From positions 496,001-560,000 of the forward strand of contig NZ_JAUSYD010000001.1 of assembly GCF_030816615.1 (NCBI RefSeq): a stretch of DNA of 64,000 nucleotides, written 5' to 3'. The translations under genes were made by a program, and so were the position numbers. This document shows, one piece after another, positions 1 to 7,123 of this stretch (position 1 is the stretch's first letter; the number at the start of each line of letters is the position of its first letter). This stretch comes from Streptomyces sp. B1I3. Its GTDB lineage: Bacteria; Actinomycetota; Actinomycetes; Streptomycetales; Streptomycetaceae. A model generated the notes under the pieces. It did not search any database. It saw only the letters and a list, made by a program, of their open reading frames with translations, and had not been told where the DNA came from.

Positions 1-199
1 CGACCTTTGTGATCCGTGCGCGCTTTGCCGCTTTGGCTTCCCTGCGGGCCTGCGCACTCGCCATAGCGGAACGGCTGGCCTCCGCGTACATGGCCTCTCG
101 GTCCGCCGCAGCCTGGGTGACTGCCGCAGCCTGTTGGGGGGCGCGGTAGCGCTCCTCCTCCGTGCTCACCTGGTCGATCTTTCGGCTGAACAGGCCCAT
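1..199 (-). CDS. Phage protein of unknown function (5' part, runs off the left edge)
   Basis: An ATG at 199 with a strong AAGGAGGA Shine-Dalgarno 5 nt upstream opens a frame that continues past base 1. The visible 66 residues begin MGLFSRKID and are rich in Ala, Arg, Glu and Lys, consistent with a long charged helix. No family is recognised. It lies downstream of the gene at 288-737 in the same leftward cluster. Confidence 0.6.
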   Translation of the reverse strand, partial: MGLFSRKIDQVSTEEERYRAPQQAAAVTQAAADREAMYAEASRSAMASAQARREAKAAKRARITKV

Positions 200-287
200 G
201 GGTCCTCCTTGGGGTGTCGGGTCCGGGTGGTCCGGGCCTCTCTGCCGCCACCAGCCGCGGGGGCTGGGGACGACAGGGCGGGCCGGG

Positions 288-737
288 TCAGAGAGTGCGG
301 GTGACGGTGCGGCTGATGCGGGCCTCGGGGAAGGCGACTTCGTACCCGTCCGAGAGCTTGATCTCGACCCAGTCGAGCGACATCTCGTAGCTCTGGACGA
401 CGGCGGGGATGTTCTCGCCGGTGTCGGTCGTGACGGTTCCGGTGGGGGCGGGCTGGCCCATGCGGTAGACCGCCCCGTCGAGGGTGGTGATCTCGAAGAA
501 GACTTCCTGCTTGGCGCCAAGGGGCTGCTTCGCCTGGTGGGTGGGGGTGATGGTGAGGGAGTGGTACGAGCCGACGGGGCGTCCGCTGCTTCGAAGCTCC
601 TCCCAAGCGCGGGCGCGGATCTCGTTCTCGGTGAGGTTGGCGGGGACGGTGAGGGTGTCGGTGGTGGAGCGGTTCGTCGCCCCGTCCAGGTAGTGGGCGG
701 TCCAGCGGTACTCGGCGGTCTCGGTCTGCGTGGTCAT
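288..737 (-). CDS. Hypothetical phage protein, 149 aa
   Basis: ATG start with AAGGAC nearby upstream. The 149-residue product begins MTTQTETAEYRW and alternates polar and hydrophobic residues in a beta-rich pattern without Cys or membrane segments. It ends 88 nt before the next leftward gene starts. No recognised domain. Opposite-strand frames across the same bases have Gly/Ala/Arg-rich composition and are shadows. Confidence 0.6.
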   Translation of the reverse strand: MTTQTETAEYRWTAHYLDGATNRSTTDTLTVPANLTENEIRARAWEELRSSGRPVGSYHSLTITPTHQAKQPLGAKQEVFFEITTLDGAVYRMGQPAPTGTVTTDTGENIPAVVQSYEMSLDWVEIKLSDGYEVAFPEARISRTVTRTL

Positions 738-773
738 GGCGGGTCCTTGTCGTCGTCGGGGTGATGGGCGGGG

Positions 774-923
774 TCAGGAGTTGTTGATCCGCTTGGAAGC
801 GATCTGCATGTTCTCGGCGACGAACCGCTGGTGCTGTTCCGGCGTGCACTCCTGGCGCTCGCAGGTCACGGCCTCTCGGATCACGTCGGCGACCACCTGC
901 ACGGGCTCACGGTCGGCGGCCAT
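774..923 (-). CDS. Small hypothetical phage protein, 49 aa
   Basis: The ATG overlaps the stop of the upstream gene as TGATG, which indicates translational coupling. The 49-residue product begins MAADREPVQVV and contains two Cys (TCERQEC) and a helical C-terminal half. No family is recognised. It is supported by the overlap and ordinary codon use. Confidence 0.55.
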   Translation of the reverse strand: MAADREPVQVVADVIREAVTCERQECTPEQHQRFVAENMQIASKRINNS

Positions 924-1225
924 CAGGCGGCGGCCGAGAAGGCGAGGGCGTCGAGGGTGTCGAGCTCGTCGATGAGCCGCGGCCCGAACGGCTGCACGGC
1001 GTCAGCCTCGGCGGCCAGGTTCCGCAGCCAGTACTGGGTGCCATGGTCGCCGCGGGCCGCGATGTACCGGGTGACGATCTCCCCCGGGGCCACGCCCTGC
1101 TTCTCGTCCCACATGACGTTGATGTCCGTGGCGACGAGCTCGGTACGCAGCTGGCGAACCTCGGCGGAGATCGTGGCGAGGTCGCCGGAGAACAGGCTGG
1201 TGACGTTGGAAACGAACGGAGACAT
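923..1225 (-). CDS. Hypothetical phage protein, 100 aa
   Basis: ATG at 1225 follows a weak GAAGGGC SD. The product begins MSPFVSNVTSLF, is mainly helical and has no Cys. A longer upstream extension in frame (to 1447) is Arg/Pro-rich and was rejected as a start. First gene of a two-gene unit with 774-923 (TGATG overlap). Confidence 0.6.
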   Translation of the reverse strand: MSPFVSNVTSLFSGDLATISAEVRQLRTELVATDINVMWDEKQGVAPGEIVTRYIAARGDHGTQYWLRNLAAEADAVQPFGPRLIDELDTLDALAFSAAA

Positions 1226-1337
1226 GGGGGTGCCCTTCGAGTGATGGGGTGAGGTGAACAAGAGGGGTGCTGCGATGGGGTGGAAGCCGCGCCCGGCCGA
1301 CCGGGGGATTCGCCGGCGGGGCGCGGCGGTCTGCGGG

Positions 1338-1472
1338 TTAGCGGGACGTCGCCTTGGTGGCGGTCTCTCTCTTGGCCTTCGCGGCGTCGGCCTGCTTCGC
1401 CGCCTGCCTGGCGCGGTGGATGCTGGCCCTGGCCGCCTGGTCGGCAACCGTCAAGTCACCGGATCCGAACAT
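1338..1472 (-). CDS. Small basic hypothetical protein, 44 aa
   Basis: ATG at 1472 begins 5 nt after the stop of the upstream gene at 1478. The 44 residues starting MFGSGDLTVADQ are a Lys/Arg/Ala-rich helix (AARASIHRARQAAKQADAAK), suggesting a small nucleic-acid-binding or structural peptide. That role is inference only. It is the last gene of a three-gene run beginning with the HTH gene at 1642. Confidence 0.5.
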   Translation of the reverse strand: MFGSGDLTVADQAARASIHRARQAAKQADAAKAKRETATKATSR

Positions 1473-1477
1473 GCCGG

Positions 1478-1645
1478 TCACCAGCCGCGCTGTGCGATGA
1501 ACCTGCGGCGGGCAGCCGGCTCAGACGGCGGCTTCGGGGAATCCTGCGTGGGGACTACGGTGCGGCGGATATGCGAGGCCAAGTCGTGGGCCTCCACGTC
1601 GGCCGGGGACTGCGGCGCCGACGTCGGAGCGATCGAGGGGGTCAT
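1478..1645 (-). CDS. Small hypothetical phage protein, 55 aa
   Basis: The ATG overlaps the stop of the upstream HTH gene by ATGA. The 55-aa product begins MTPSIAPTSAPQ and ends FIAQRGW. No domain is recognised. Translational coupling and the position between two credible genes are the support. Confidence 0.55.
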   Translation of the reverse strand: MTPSIAPTSAPQSPADVEAHDLASHIRRTVVPTQDSPKPPSEPAARRRFIAQRGW

Positions 1646-1875
1646 GCCGCCACCTCGCTCGGGGTGACCGGGCGGACGGCGCGGTCGGCGAGGAACTTCT
1701 CGACGGAGTCGACCGTGACTCGGAACCTGGCGCGCTCTCCGGTTCCGATGTCGATGGCATCGAAGTGGCCGGCGTGGATCAGCTCGCGGACGTACTGCGA
1801 GGTGGACCCGATCCGGGCTGCTGCCTGGCCGGTGGTGATGTAGCCGCTCATGGGAGCGGCAGGGGTGGGCGTCAT
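1642..1875 (-). CDS. Excisionase/MerR-type helix-turn-helix protein, 77 aa
   Basis: The product begins MTPTPAAPMSGYITTGQAAA. Residues about 12-65 match the small HTH fold of excisionases and DNA-binding adaptors (GQAAARIG...YVRELIHAG, then a VDSVEKFL wing-like end). ATG at 1875 is preceded by GGGAGC with 6-nt spacing. A start 21 codons upstream is open but lacks an SD. It may act as a transcriptional regulator of the left cluster or as a recombination directionality factor. The better-placed excisionase candidate is the gene at 25824, next to the immunity region. Confidence 0.7.
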   Translation of the reverse strand: MTPTPAAPMSGYITTGQAAARIGSTSQYVRELIHAGHFDAIDIGTGERARFRVTVDSVEKFLADRAVRPVTPSEVAA

Positions 1876-1960
1876 CAAGTGCTCCCAATTGCTTGGCTGG
1901 GGTGACACCCATAGATAAGCACAACCTCTACATAGCAATCAATGCCTCTATAGGTCAGTT
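1876..1960. promoter_or_regulatory. Upstream region of the left cluster with CCTCTA direct repeats
   Basis: Two copies of CCTCTA start 20 bp apart (1925 and 1945). They are followed by ACATAGCAA and by TATAGG. A similar TCTATAGCAA sequence sits at 2808-2817 just upstream of the GntR gene. The shared motif suggests a common regulator, plausibly that GntR protein. AT content is locally higher than in flanking genes, as expected for a promoter. Confidence 0.4.
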
Positions 1961-1982
1961 GGCGGGTTCGGGGCGGCGAAAA

Positions 1983-2008
1983 GGCCCCCACCCGACAGGG
2001 TGAGGGCC
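1983..2008 (-). terminator. Hairpin terminator of the GntR gene
   Basis: GGCCCCCACCC pairs with GGGTGAGGGCC around a GACA loop with one mismatch. Reading leftward, the right side is followed by CCTTTTCG. It lies 12 nt after the stop of the GntR gene. Confidence 0.7.
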
Positions 2009-2020
2009 TAAAACCGCAGG

Positions 2021-2785
2021 TCAGCCGTGGAAGTCGTACACGAGAAGAAATTTCGACGCGTCCAGAATCATTCGGGCTACCTCAACGACGCGGCCATCCT
2101 CGCGCATCGCTTTCCGATACTGCTCGATCACGGTAGCCCCAGCGGGCAGGCGAAGGTCATCAGCCTCCGCAGCGGTCGCTGGCCTGCCTCGCAGTTGCTC
2201 ACGGAAGTCGACCGGCCCATGCCCCGCCTCGCGAAGCCTCTCGTAGACGCCACCCTTACCCGTGTCGCTCTCGGTGATCCGAGTGCCACGGGCGAGCTCA
2301 TCCGGAATGAAGGACACGGCCCTCATGACAGGCACGCCATCAACCACGTACCTGCGGTTCCGGTGCCAGACCTTCACCCGGGTTCCAACGCCGAGCGCGC
2401 GAGCAACCTCAGGTGGTGCGGGGGCGAACTGCACCTGAAGGTCTTCCACGTCGAGCTGCCGACCCTCGATGTCGACATCCCACATGGACTCCGCCGAGCC
2501 CCACCGGTCGGGGTAGAGCCGCTCCAGAGCGTTCCTGACGATCGGCTTCCACTCTGCGACGTACCAGCCCGAGCCGACTCGCGACTCGACCAGCCCTTCG
2601 TCCCGGAGAACAGACAGCGCCTGGCGGATGGTCATCGCCGAGGTGGTCGTCGCCTTGTACTCCGCGACGAGATCACGTTCGGAGGGGAGCTTGCGGCGCC
2701 CTCCATTGAACTCCCCCTCGTTGATGCGCCGACGCAGGTCGTCGGCGACCTCTCTGTACTTGCGTTCGCCGGCCTTGCGTTCCAC
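2021..2785 (-). CDS. GntR-family transcriptional regulator with UTRA ligand domain
   Basis: 254 aa from the GTG at 2785, chosen because TAGGAG sits 6 nt upstream; an ATG 8 codons earlier lacks an SD. Residues about 8-75 form the winged helix (KYREVADDLRRRI, KLPSERDLVAEY, TIRQALSVLRDEGLVESR). About 95-250 is a UTRA/chorismate-lyase-like effector domain (VWHRNRRYVVDGVPVM, ending RMILDASKFLLVYDF). Related GntR repressors (KorSA type) control actinomycete integrative elements. Here it is divergent from a GIY-YIG/GntR fusion and probably controls the divergent promoter region. The ligand is unknown. Confidence 0.85.
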   Translation of the reverse strand: MERKAGERKYREVADDLRRRINEGEFNGGRRKLPSERDLVAEYKATTTSAMTIRQALSVLRDEGLVESRVGSGWYVAEWKPIVRNALERLYPDRWGSAESMWDVDIEGRQLDVEDLQVQFAPAPPEVARALGVGTRVKVWHRNRRYVVDGVPVMRAVSFIPDELARGTRITESDTGKGGVYERLREAGHGPVDFREQLRGRPATAAEADDLRLPAGATVIEQYRKAMREDGRVVEVARMILDASKFLLVYDFHG

Positions 2786-2976
2786 GGGCGCTCCTATGGG
2801 TGGATTCATCTATAGCAACGCTACCCGCTATGCATCACCCCTGGTCAATGGCCGCTCCGCTCGTCGTTTCGGGAAGAAGGTAGTGCAGATTGCTCTAGAG
2901 AGCTACAGTGCTTGTAGTCGAAGCGACACCGTGCGCTTTCGACGTCACCCATTGCCGCGCCCGAAAGGGGTGCCGA
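2786..2976. promoter_or_regulatory. Divergent promoter region with short inverted repeats
   Basis: This lies between the leftward GntR gene and the rightward GIY-YIG/GntR fusion. TATAGAT at about 2805-2811 on the minus strand is a reasonable -10 for the GntR gene. On the right side, GCTCT-AG-AGAGC (2892-2903) and CTACA-GTGCT-TGTAG (2903-2917) are adjacent small inverted repeats suited to a dimeric regulator. The operators are inferred. Confidence 0.45.
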
Positions 2977-3519
2977 GTGACCGAACCACCCGAGCGCACC
3001 GCGCTCTATCGCCTCTACGACGCCAACGACGTGTTGCTTTACGTCGGCATCTCGAACGACCCCGAAGCCCGCTGGGCACGCCACAAGATGCTCCGCACCT
3101 GGGGGCCTCGCATGGCCCGCAAAGAGGTTGCCTGGTTCGCCAGCCGCGAGGCGGCGGAGGCCGCCGAAGAGGATGCCATCCGCCTTGAGGCGCCGCTGTT
3201 CAACGGAACCCACAACTACCCGCTGGCCCCCTTCAATGGGGCAACCTGGCCGCAGGTGACCGGTAGGGGCGGCAGGAGTGAAGCGCTAGCAGAGCTAATG
3301 CGGCAGGAAATCCGGGGCGGCACATGGCCAGTGGGCTCGAAGATTCCCACTTGTCGCGCTCTCGGGGAGGCGACCGGGGCCGGCAAAACGGCGGCTACTC
3401 ACGCCGTCCGTCTCCTTCAGCGAGAAGGCCTGCTTGAGCTGCTGCACGGTTTCGGCCTCTTCGTCGTCGATGGAAACACCGATCTACGCCCGCATAGCTG
3501 CCGCAACCCTGCGGCATAG
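2977..3519 (+). CDS. GIY-YIG nuclease domain fused to a GntR winged helix
   Basis: 180 aa from the GTG at 2977 (AAAGGGG upstream). Residues 8-80 carry the GIY-YIG pattern: ALYRLY, then LLYVGIS at 20-26, the Arg of EARWARH, an acidic helix with Glu 65-71 and a terminal PLFN Asn 76. Residues 98-168 are a GntR-type winged helix (LMRQEIRGGTWPVGSKIP, then AATHAVRLLQREGLLELL). In the usual GntR layout the effector domain is C-terminal, so an N-terminal nuclease-fold domain is unusual. It may be a DNA-damaging effector, a mobility function or a regulator using a dead nuclease fold. It is followed by a strong terminator, so it is monocistronic. Confidence 0.8.
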   Translation: MTEPPERTALYRLYDANDVLLYVGISNDPEARWARHKMLRTWGPRMARKEVAWFASREAAEAAEEDAIRLEAPLFNGTHNYPLAPFNGATWPQVTGRGGRSEALAELMRQEIRGGTWPVGSKIPTCRALGEATGAGKTAATHAVRLLQREGLLELLHGFGLFVVDGNTDLRPHSCRNPAA

Positions 3520-3548
3520 ATCGCGCTCGCCCCCTGAGCGCGGGCACG

Positions 3549-3580
3549 AAAAAGCCGGGCGCTACCAACGCCCGGCCTGT
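3549..3580 (+). terminator. Hairpin terminator after the GIY-YIG/GntR gene
   Basis: GCCGGGCG (3554-3561) pairs with CGCCCGGC (3569-3576) around CTACCAA. It is flanked by AAAAA on the left and CTGTTT on the right, so it could work in both directions. Confidence 0.8.
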
Positions 3581-3636
3581 TTCACCAGCGGCTGTAACCG
3601 CTGGCCATGAGATCCATCCCGATCAGAGGAGTCCTC

Positions 3637-4068
3637 GTGAACACTGTAGCAACCTCCCCTGCCGCCGTCGCGGCCCCTGTCGTCTCGGCCCCGGTTCCGC
3701 CGCATCTGGCTCCTCCGCGTATCCGCCCGGCTTTGGTGAACGGTGTCCGCATTTTCGTGGAGTGCGAGCCGTGGTGCGTTGAGGATCACGTGGCGGCGAA
3801 TCAGCGCCACCTGGACGACCTGGATCACGGCGGGGAGATGGTGGATTTCCTGGTGCCGGATGTAGATGGCGAGGTGCAGCTGCTGGGGCATGTCCGGTTG
3901 AGTGCGGAGCCGGGGAGTTCGCGTCCGGAGCTGCGTCGCCCGCATCTGTTGGTGGAGGACGGCAGCGGCTTCACCGTGTTCGTGGCCCTGGACGGCGCTG
4001 ACGGGTTCGCGGACGGCTTGGTGGCTGCGGCGGAGCAGGTGCGTGCGATGGTGCGGGCGGCCGGCTGA
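3637..4068 (+). CDS. DUF6907-like protein
   Basis: 143 aa from the GTG at 3637, with AGAGGAG upstream. An Ala/Pro-rich N terminus is followed by a compact domain with the signature CEPWCVEDH and a paired beta region ending in a helix (LVAAAEQVRAMV). This resembles proteins common on Streptomyces plasmids and integrative elements (DUF6907, from memory). Function unknown. The CxxxC-H set could bind metal. Confidence 0.65.
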   Translation: MNTVATSPAAVAAPVVSAPVPPHLAPPRIRPALVNGVRIFVECEPWCVEDHVAANQRHLDDLDHGGEMVDFLVPDVDGEVQLLGHVRLSAEPGSSRPELRRPHLLVEDGSGFTVFVALDGADGFADGLVAAAEQVRAMVRAAG

Positions 4069-4084
4069 CGGTCTGCGGTTCCTC

Positions 4085-4114
4085 ACGGCCGGGTGGCGTC
4101 TGCCGCCCGGCCGT
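4085..4114 (+). terminator. Hairpin terminator after the DUF6907-like gene
   Basis: ACGGCCGGGTGGC pairs with GCCGCCCGGCCGT around GTCT with one G-U pair, followed by TTCC. It starts 17 nt after the stop codon. Confidence 0.75.
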
Positions 4115-4198
4115 TTCCACAGCGGCGAGCAGGCCGCGTCTCGTTGATGTCCCCCTGAGCAGCCCGCGCCTGGAGGTGCGGGCCCAGAAGAGGCGCGT

Positions 4199-5302
4199 GT
4201 GTTGAAGATCCGGCGGTCGAAGCCGACCGCGAATTTCACGATCATTCCGAATGGCCTGCTGCGCGACGACCGGCTGTCGTATTGCGCCCGCGGGGTTCTG
4301 GCCGAGCTGCTGAGTCGGCCATCTGGTTGGGAGACGAACGCCGACGCGCTGTCGGAGCAGGCGCGGCGACACCGTGGCGATGTGGTCGGCGAGGGACGCC
4401 GCGGGCTTCGGTCTGCGTTCGCCGAGCTCGAGGCTGCGGGCTACATGGTGCGGTCGAAAGAGAAGGGTGAGCGGGGCAGGTTCGTAACGGTCCTGGAGGT
4501 CTTCGACGTTCCCGTTCACCGGGGTACCGCTGGCGGTACGTCCGTCGACGGCACGTCGGCCAGCGTGACGTCGGTCAGCGGTACCTCTTCTGTAAGGACT
4601 GAGGGAGGAAGTAGTGATGAAGAAGATCTTCTAGAAGAAGGAGCCACCACCTCCTCCCCTGCGGCGCCGCCTTCATCTGCGGTCGCACCGGTCGACGACG
4701 GAGGAGGCGGCGGCGTTTCTTCTTCAGAACAGAACCCTCAAGCCGAAGCCCTTGTGGCTGCCTTGGACTTTCGCGGCCGGCCGCCGGGGATGAAGCAGCG
4801 ACGGCAGCTGGTCGCTCTTGCTGCTGCTGCTTTGGACGCCGGTTGGGTGGAGCAGGACTTGAAGACGTACCTGGATCTCGGGGGCGCCGCGGTGAACAGT
4901 GCTGCGGCCGTGTACGCGCACCGACTGGACCCGGGCGAGCTCCCGGACCCGGTGACGTTCCGGGAGGCGGCCAGGCGGCTCCCGGAGGGCACTGACGCGG
5001 CCACGAGCGGGTGGATGGCGCAGTCCCGCCAACTGGGGTCGCCGGAGGAGCGGGAGCATGCCCCTGCCGGGCACCGGCTGCCGTCAGGGCGCCGCGGGTA
5101 CAGCGGGCCGGCACGCCCCAACACCGCCTGGGACCGCATCGCAGCGGACGCCGCGAACGGCGTGTCACCCCCGGGCGCCGAGAGGTACAAACACTGCGGT
5201 GCCTGTGACCCGATCACCCGGACCCGCGAGGAAAAGGACCGGACCGGCGAGAAGAAGCACACGCCGTGCGTCGGCTGCCATCCGTCGATGCAGTTCAGCT
5301 AG
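4199..5302 (+). CDS. Winged-helix replication-initiator-like protein with C-terminal zinc motif
   Basis: 367 aa from a GTG with AAGAGG upstream. Residues 1-105 form a winged helix like plasmid/phage replication proteins (FTIIPNGLLRDDRLSYCARGVLAEL... ELEAAGYMVRSKEKG). Residues 108-130 are a Gly-Thr-Ser repeat linker, then an acidic stretch (SSDEEDLLEEG). Residues 175-260 form a helical domain. The end has a CGACDP...CVGCHP four-Cys knuckle. The architecture recalls lambda-O-like initiators. A role as a transcription factor or accessory initiator is equally possible. The same linker is also repetitive at DNA level (see the repeat feature). Confidence 0.6.
   Translation: MLKIRRSKPTANFTIIPNGLLRDDRLSYCARGVLAELLSRPSGWETNADALSEQARRHRGDVVGEGRRGLRSAFAELEAAGYMVRSKEKGERGRFVTVLEVFDVPVHRGTAGGTSVDGTSASVTSVSGTSSVRTEGGSSDEEDLLEEGATTSSPAAPPSSAVAPVDDGGGGGVSSSEQNPQAEALVAALDFRGRPPGMKQRRQLVALAAAALDAGWVEQDLKTYLDLGGAAVNSAAAVYAHRLDPGELPDPVTFREAARRLPEGTDAATSGWMAQSRQLGSPEEREHAPAGHRLPSGRRGYSGPARPNTAWDRIAADAANGVSPPGAERYKHCGACDPITRTREEKDRTGEKKHTPCVGCHPSMQFS
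4523..4645. repeat. 15-bp degenerate tandem repeat, 10-bp inverted arms and AT-richer tract inside the HTH gene
   Basis: From 4538 about four 15-bp units with a shared ACGTC/ACCTC core run in tandem (each encodes roughly Gly-Thr-Ser-Val-Xaa). They are bracketed by perfect arms GGTACCGCTG (4523-4532) and CAGCGGTACC (4576-4585). Immediately downstream, 4593-4645 is unusually purine- and AT-rich, with GAAGATCTTC and TTCTAGAA palindromes. Iterons plus an AT-rich element inside an initiator gene is the lambda-type origin layout. This assignment is inference. Confidence 0.5.
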
Positions 5303-5381
5303 CGGGCCGGACCGAAGCCGGGACGCGGGCGCTCATTCCGGGACAACATCAGATCCACACCGAAGCCCTCGAGAGGACCGC

Positions 5382-6215
5382 ATGACCAGACAGCTCACCA
5401 CCCAGAACGCGACGATCACCACTGCCGCCGTCGAGGTGAAAACGCTCACCATCAGCGGCAAGCAGGTGACCCTCGCCGTGTTCCGGCAGCTCAAGGAGGA
5501 GCCGCTCATCACCGAGGACGGCACCCTGAACGGCGAGCCTTGGGGCTCTGTGAACTACCACCCTGACAAGTGCAGCGCCGACGCCGAGCACCTGCACATC
5601 GTCTGGCAGAAGGGCGCCGAGCTCCGACGCTCCAATGTCACCGCCGTCCCCGACTTCGATCGGGTCTCGCCGGGGGGCCACCAGGCTGGCACTCACTGGT
5701 ACCGCAGCACGGCCGCCAACCGATACCTCACAGCCCTCGTTTACATGGGACTCAGAGCCGGTAGAGAGCCGCTGCTTTCGCCACTGCCACGCGGCTCCAA
5801 CAAGTTCGACACATACATGGCGAAGCTCGAACTTCCGGCGGGGCTGTCCGAGACCGAAGAATTCCCGGTGATCGGCACGGTGCCGCAGGCTACCGTCGAT
5901 GCCGCAGATCTTTGTGCCGCTTACCGGTTCGCCAAGGCGGAGATCGACCGCGGGCTCAGCGACTACGAGCGCACCACGCCGCCCGAGTGGCAGGCGAAGG
6001 TCATCGCCCAGCGACATGCAACAGCTGACCATCAGCGTCACAAGTACGACGAAGCCATGGGGGTCCTGGGCGTCGCGGTCGAACGATGCGGCGGCATCGT
6101 CGACATGAAATGCGCGTACACGGCGGAGATCAGGGCGGAAGAGGCTCGTCGCCAGCGGCATCGCGACGCTCATGCAGCACTTGCCGAGCTCCCCCAGCTG
6201 TTCATCGCCGTCTGA
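5382..6215 (+). CDS. Hypothetical phage protein, 277 aa
   Basis: ATG at 5382 with GAGAGGA upstream. The product begins MTRQLTTQNATITTAAVEVK and contains a central segment with His and Trp (EHLHIVWQKGAELRR, HWYRSTAANRYLTALVY), followed by a long charged helix (AEIDRGLSDYERT... EIRAEEARRQRHRDAHAAL). No family is recognised. Last gene of the rightward cassette, ending at a strong terminator. Confidence 0.6.
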   Translation: MTRQLTTQNATITTAAVEVKTLTISGKQVTLAVFRQLKEEPLITEDGTLNGEPWGSVNYHPDKCSADAEHLHIVWQKGAELRRSNVTAVPDFDRVSPGGHQAGTHWYRSTAANRYLTALVYMGLRAGREPLLSPLPRGSNKFDTYMAKLELPAGLSETEEFPVIGTVPQATVDAADLCAAYRFAKAEIDRGLSDYERTTPPEWQAKVIAQRHATADHQRHKYDEAMGVLGVAVERCGGIVDMKCAYTAEIRAEEARRQRHRDAHAALAELPQLFIAV

Positions 6216-6225
6216 CCCGCACCAC

Positions 6226-6258
6226 GGCCGCCCCCGCGGGAACCGGGGGCGGCCTTTC
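6226..6258 (+). terminator. Terminator at the end of the rightward cassette
   Basis: GGCCGCCCCCG (6226-6236) and CGGGGGCGGCC (6244-6254) form an 11-bp perfect stem with a 7-nt loop, followed by TTTCTC. It starts 10 nt after the stop of the 277-aa gene. Confidence 0.9.
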
Positions 6259-6274
6259 TCAGCATGACGCACAA

Positions 6275-6308
6275 CGCCCCCGCTCGGCCTGACGGCTGGG
6301 CGGGGGCG
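6275..6308 (-). terminator. Terminator of the leftward early operon
   Basis: CGCCCCCG (6275-6282) and CGGGGGCG (6301-6308) pair around an 18-nt loop. It lies 58 nt beyond the last leftward gene (6367). Together with 6226-6258 it separates two convergent units. Confidence 0.65.
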
Positions 6309-6366
6309 CAGTGCTGTGCGGGTCAGGCGCTCGAGGGACTGAAGGGACTCCGCCCCGGAGATGCCG

Positions 6367-6609
6367 TCACGGCGAGGCGGGGTGGCACGGGCAGCTGCAA
6401 GGCACCCCGGTGAGGTGGTTGCTGTGCGGGCACTGCTGGTGCATCTTGTCGCGCCGGGCGGGGAGGTCTGCCCGCCCGGGGTTGCGGATGATGGCCCCGT
6501 CGATCAGCCGGGCGGTTTCGCAGGCGGTCGACAGGTACGTGCGGTGACTCAGCAAGGCCAGGACATCCGCGGGGAGCTGTGCACGGGGTGAGGCGGGCGG
6601 GTTCGTCAT
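6367..6609 (-). CDS. Hypothetical protein with Cys/His-rich tail, 80 aa
   Basis: The ATG overlaps the stop of the upstream gene (ATGA). The product begins MTNPPASPRAQLPADV and ends with CPHSNHLTGVPCSCPCHP, a Cys/His cluster that could hold one zinc. Last gene of the long leftward array. No family is recognised. Confidence 0.6.
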   Translation of the reverse strand: MTNPPASPRAQLPADVLALLSHRTYLSTACETARLIDGAIIRNPGRADLPARRDKMHQQCPHSNHLTGVPCSCPCHPASP

Positions 6610-6947
6610 GCTGCCGCCTCCTTGATCGGGAAGACGGTGTCGACGGCTTCGAGGGTCGGGCACGGCCAAGGGGTGACGAGGCCGAGGCATCGAACGCCGT
6701 TCCAGCCGGAGCATTCGCTGCAGACTGCCATGCTGCCCCGCTGGACCGGCCGGTGAATGGCTTCGAGGCGGCGTTGGAGTGCGCGAACCCGGTTTCCCCA
6801 AGCGGTTCCGACGCCCTTCCGGGTGACAGCGAACCGGTCGATGCCCGCGCGGAGCCGGCTGACTTCTTCGGGCCTGAGGGGCCCGCGGTCGGCGCGGTCG
6901 GCGAGGTTGTGGAGCTGGGCGATGGTGGGTGCTTTGGTGCGGCTCAC
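6606..6947 (-). CDS. Hypothetical phage protein, 113 aa, with CxxC motif
   Basis: GTG at 6947 is preceded by GGGAGGT. Residues 1-70 are helical (IAQLHNLADRADRGPLRPEEVSRLR). A short Cys motif follows (AVCSECSGWNGVRC), typical of a small zinc-binding site. It overlaps both neighbours by 4 nt. Similar proteins occur in Streptomyces prophages. No function is known to me. Confidence 0.6.
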   Translation of the reverse strand: MSRTKAPTIAQLHNLADRADRGPLRPEEVSRLRAGIDRFAVTRKGVGTAWGNRVRALQRRLEAIHRPVQRGSMAVCSECSGWNGVRCLGLVTPWPCPTLEAVDTVFPIKEAAA

Positions 6948-7123
6948 AGGTACCTCCCGGTGGGCACGGTGCGGATCGCGCGTCGACGTCGCCGCCGGTG
7001 CAGGTCGAGGGGTTTCGGGGCGCGGGTGGCGGGCCGGCTGTAATCCGCGGGTATCCGCCTCATCCGTGGGACGGTCGCGGCGAGTTCGTCCGGAGACCAC
7101 AGGGGGTCCTGGAATTCGGTCAT
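6944..7123 (-). CDS. Small basic hypothetical protein, 59 aa
   Basis: ATG at 7123 overlaps the upstream stop (TGATG) and its own stop overlaps the next GTG. The product begins MTEFQDPLWSPDELA and ends in a strongly basic segment (LHRRRRRAIRTVP). Too short for family assignment. Both junction overlaps support it. Confidence 0.55.
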   Translation of the reverse strand: MTEFQDPLWSPDELAATVPRMRRIPADYSRPATRAPKPLDLHRRRRRRAIRTVPTGRYL

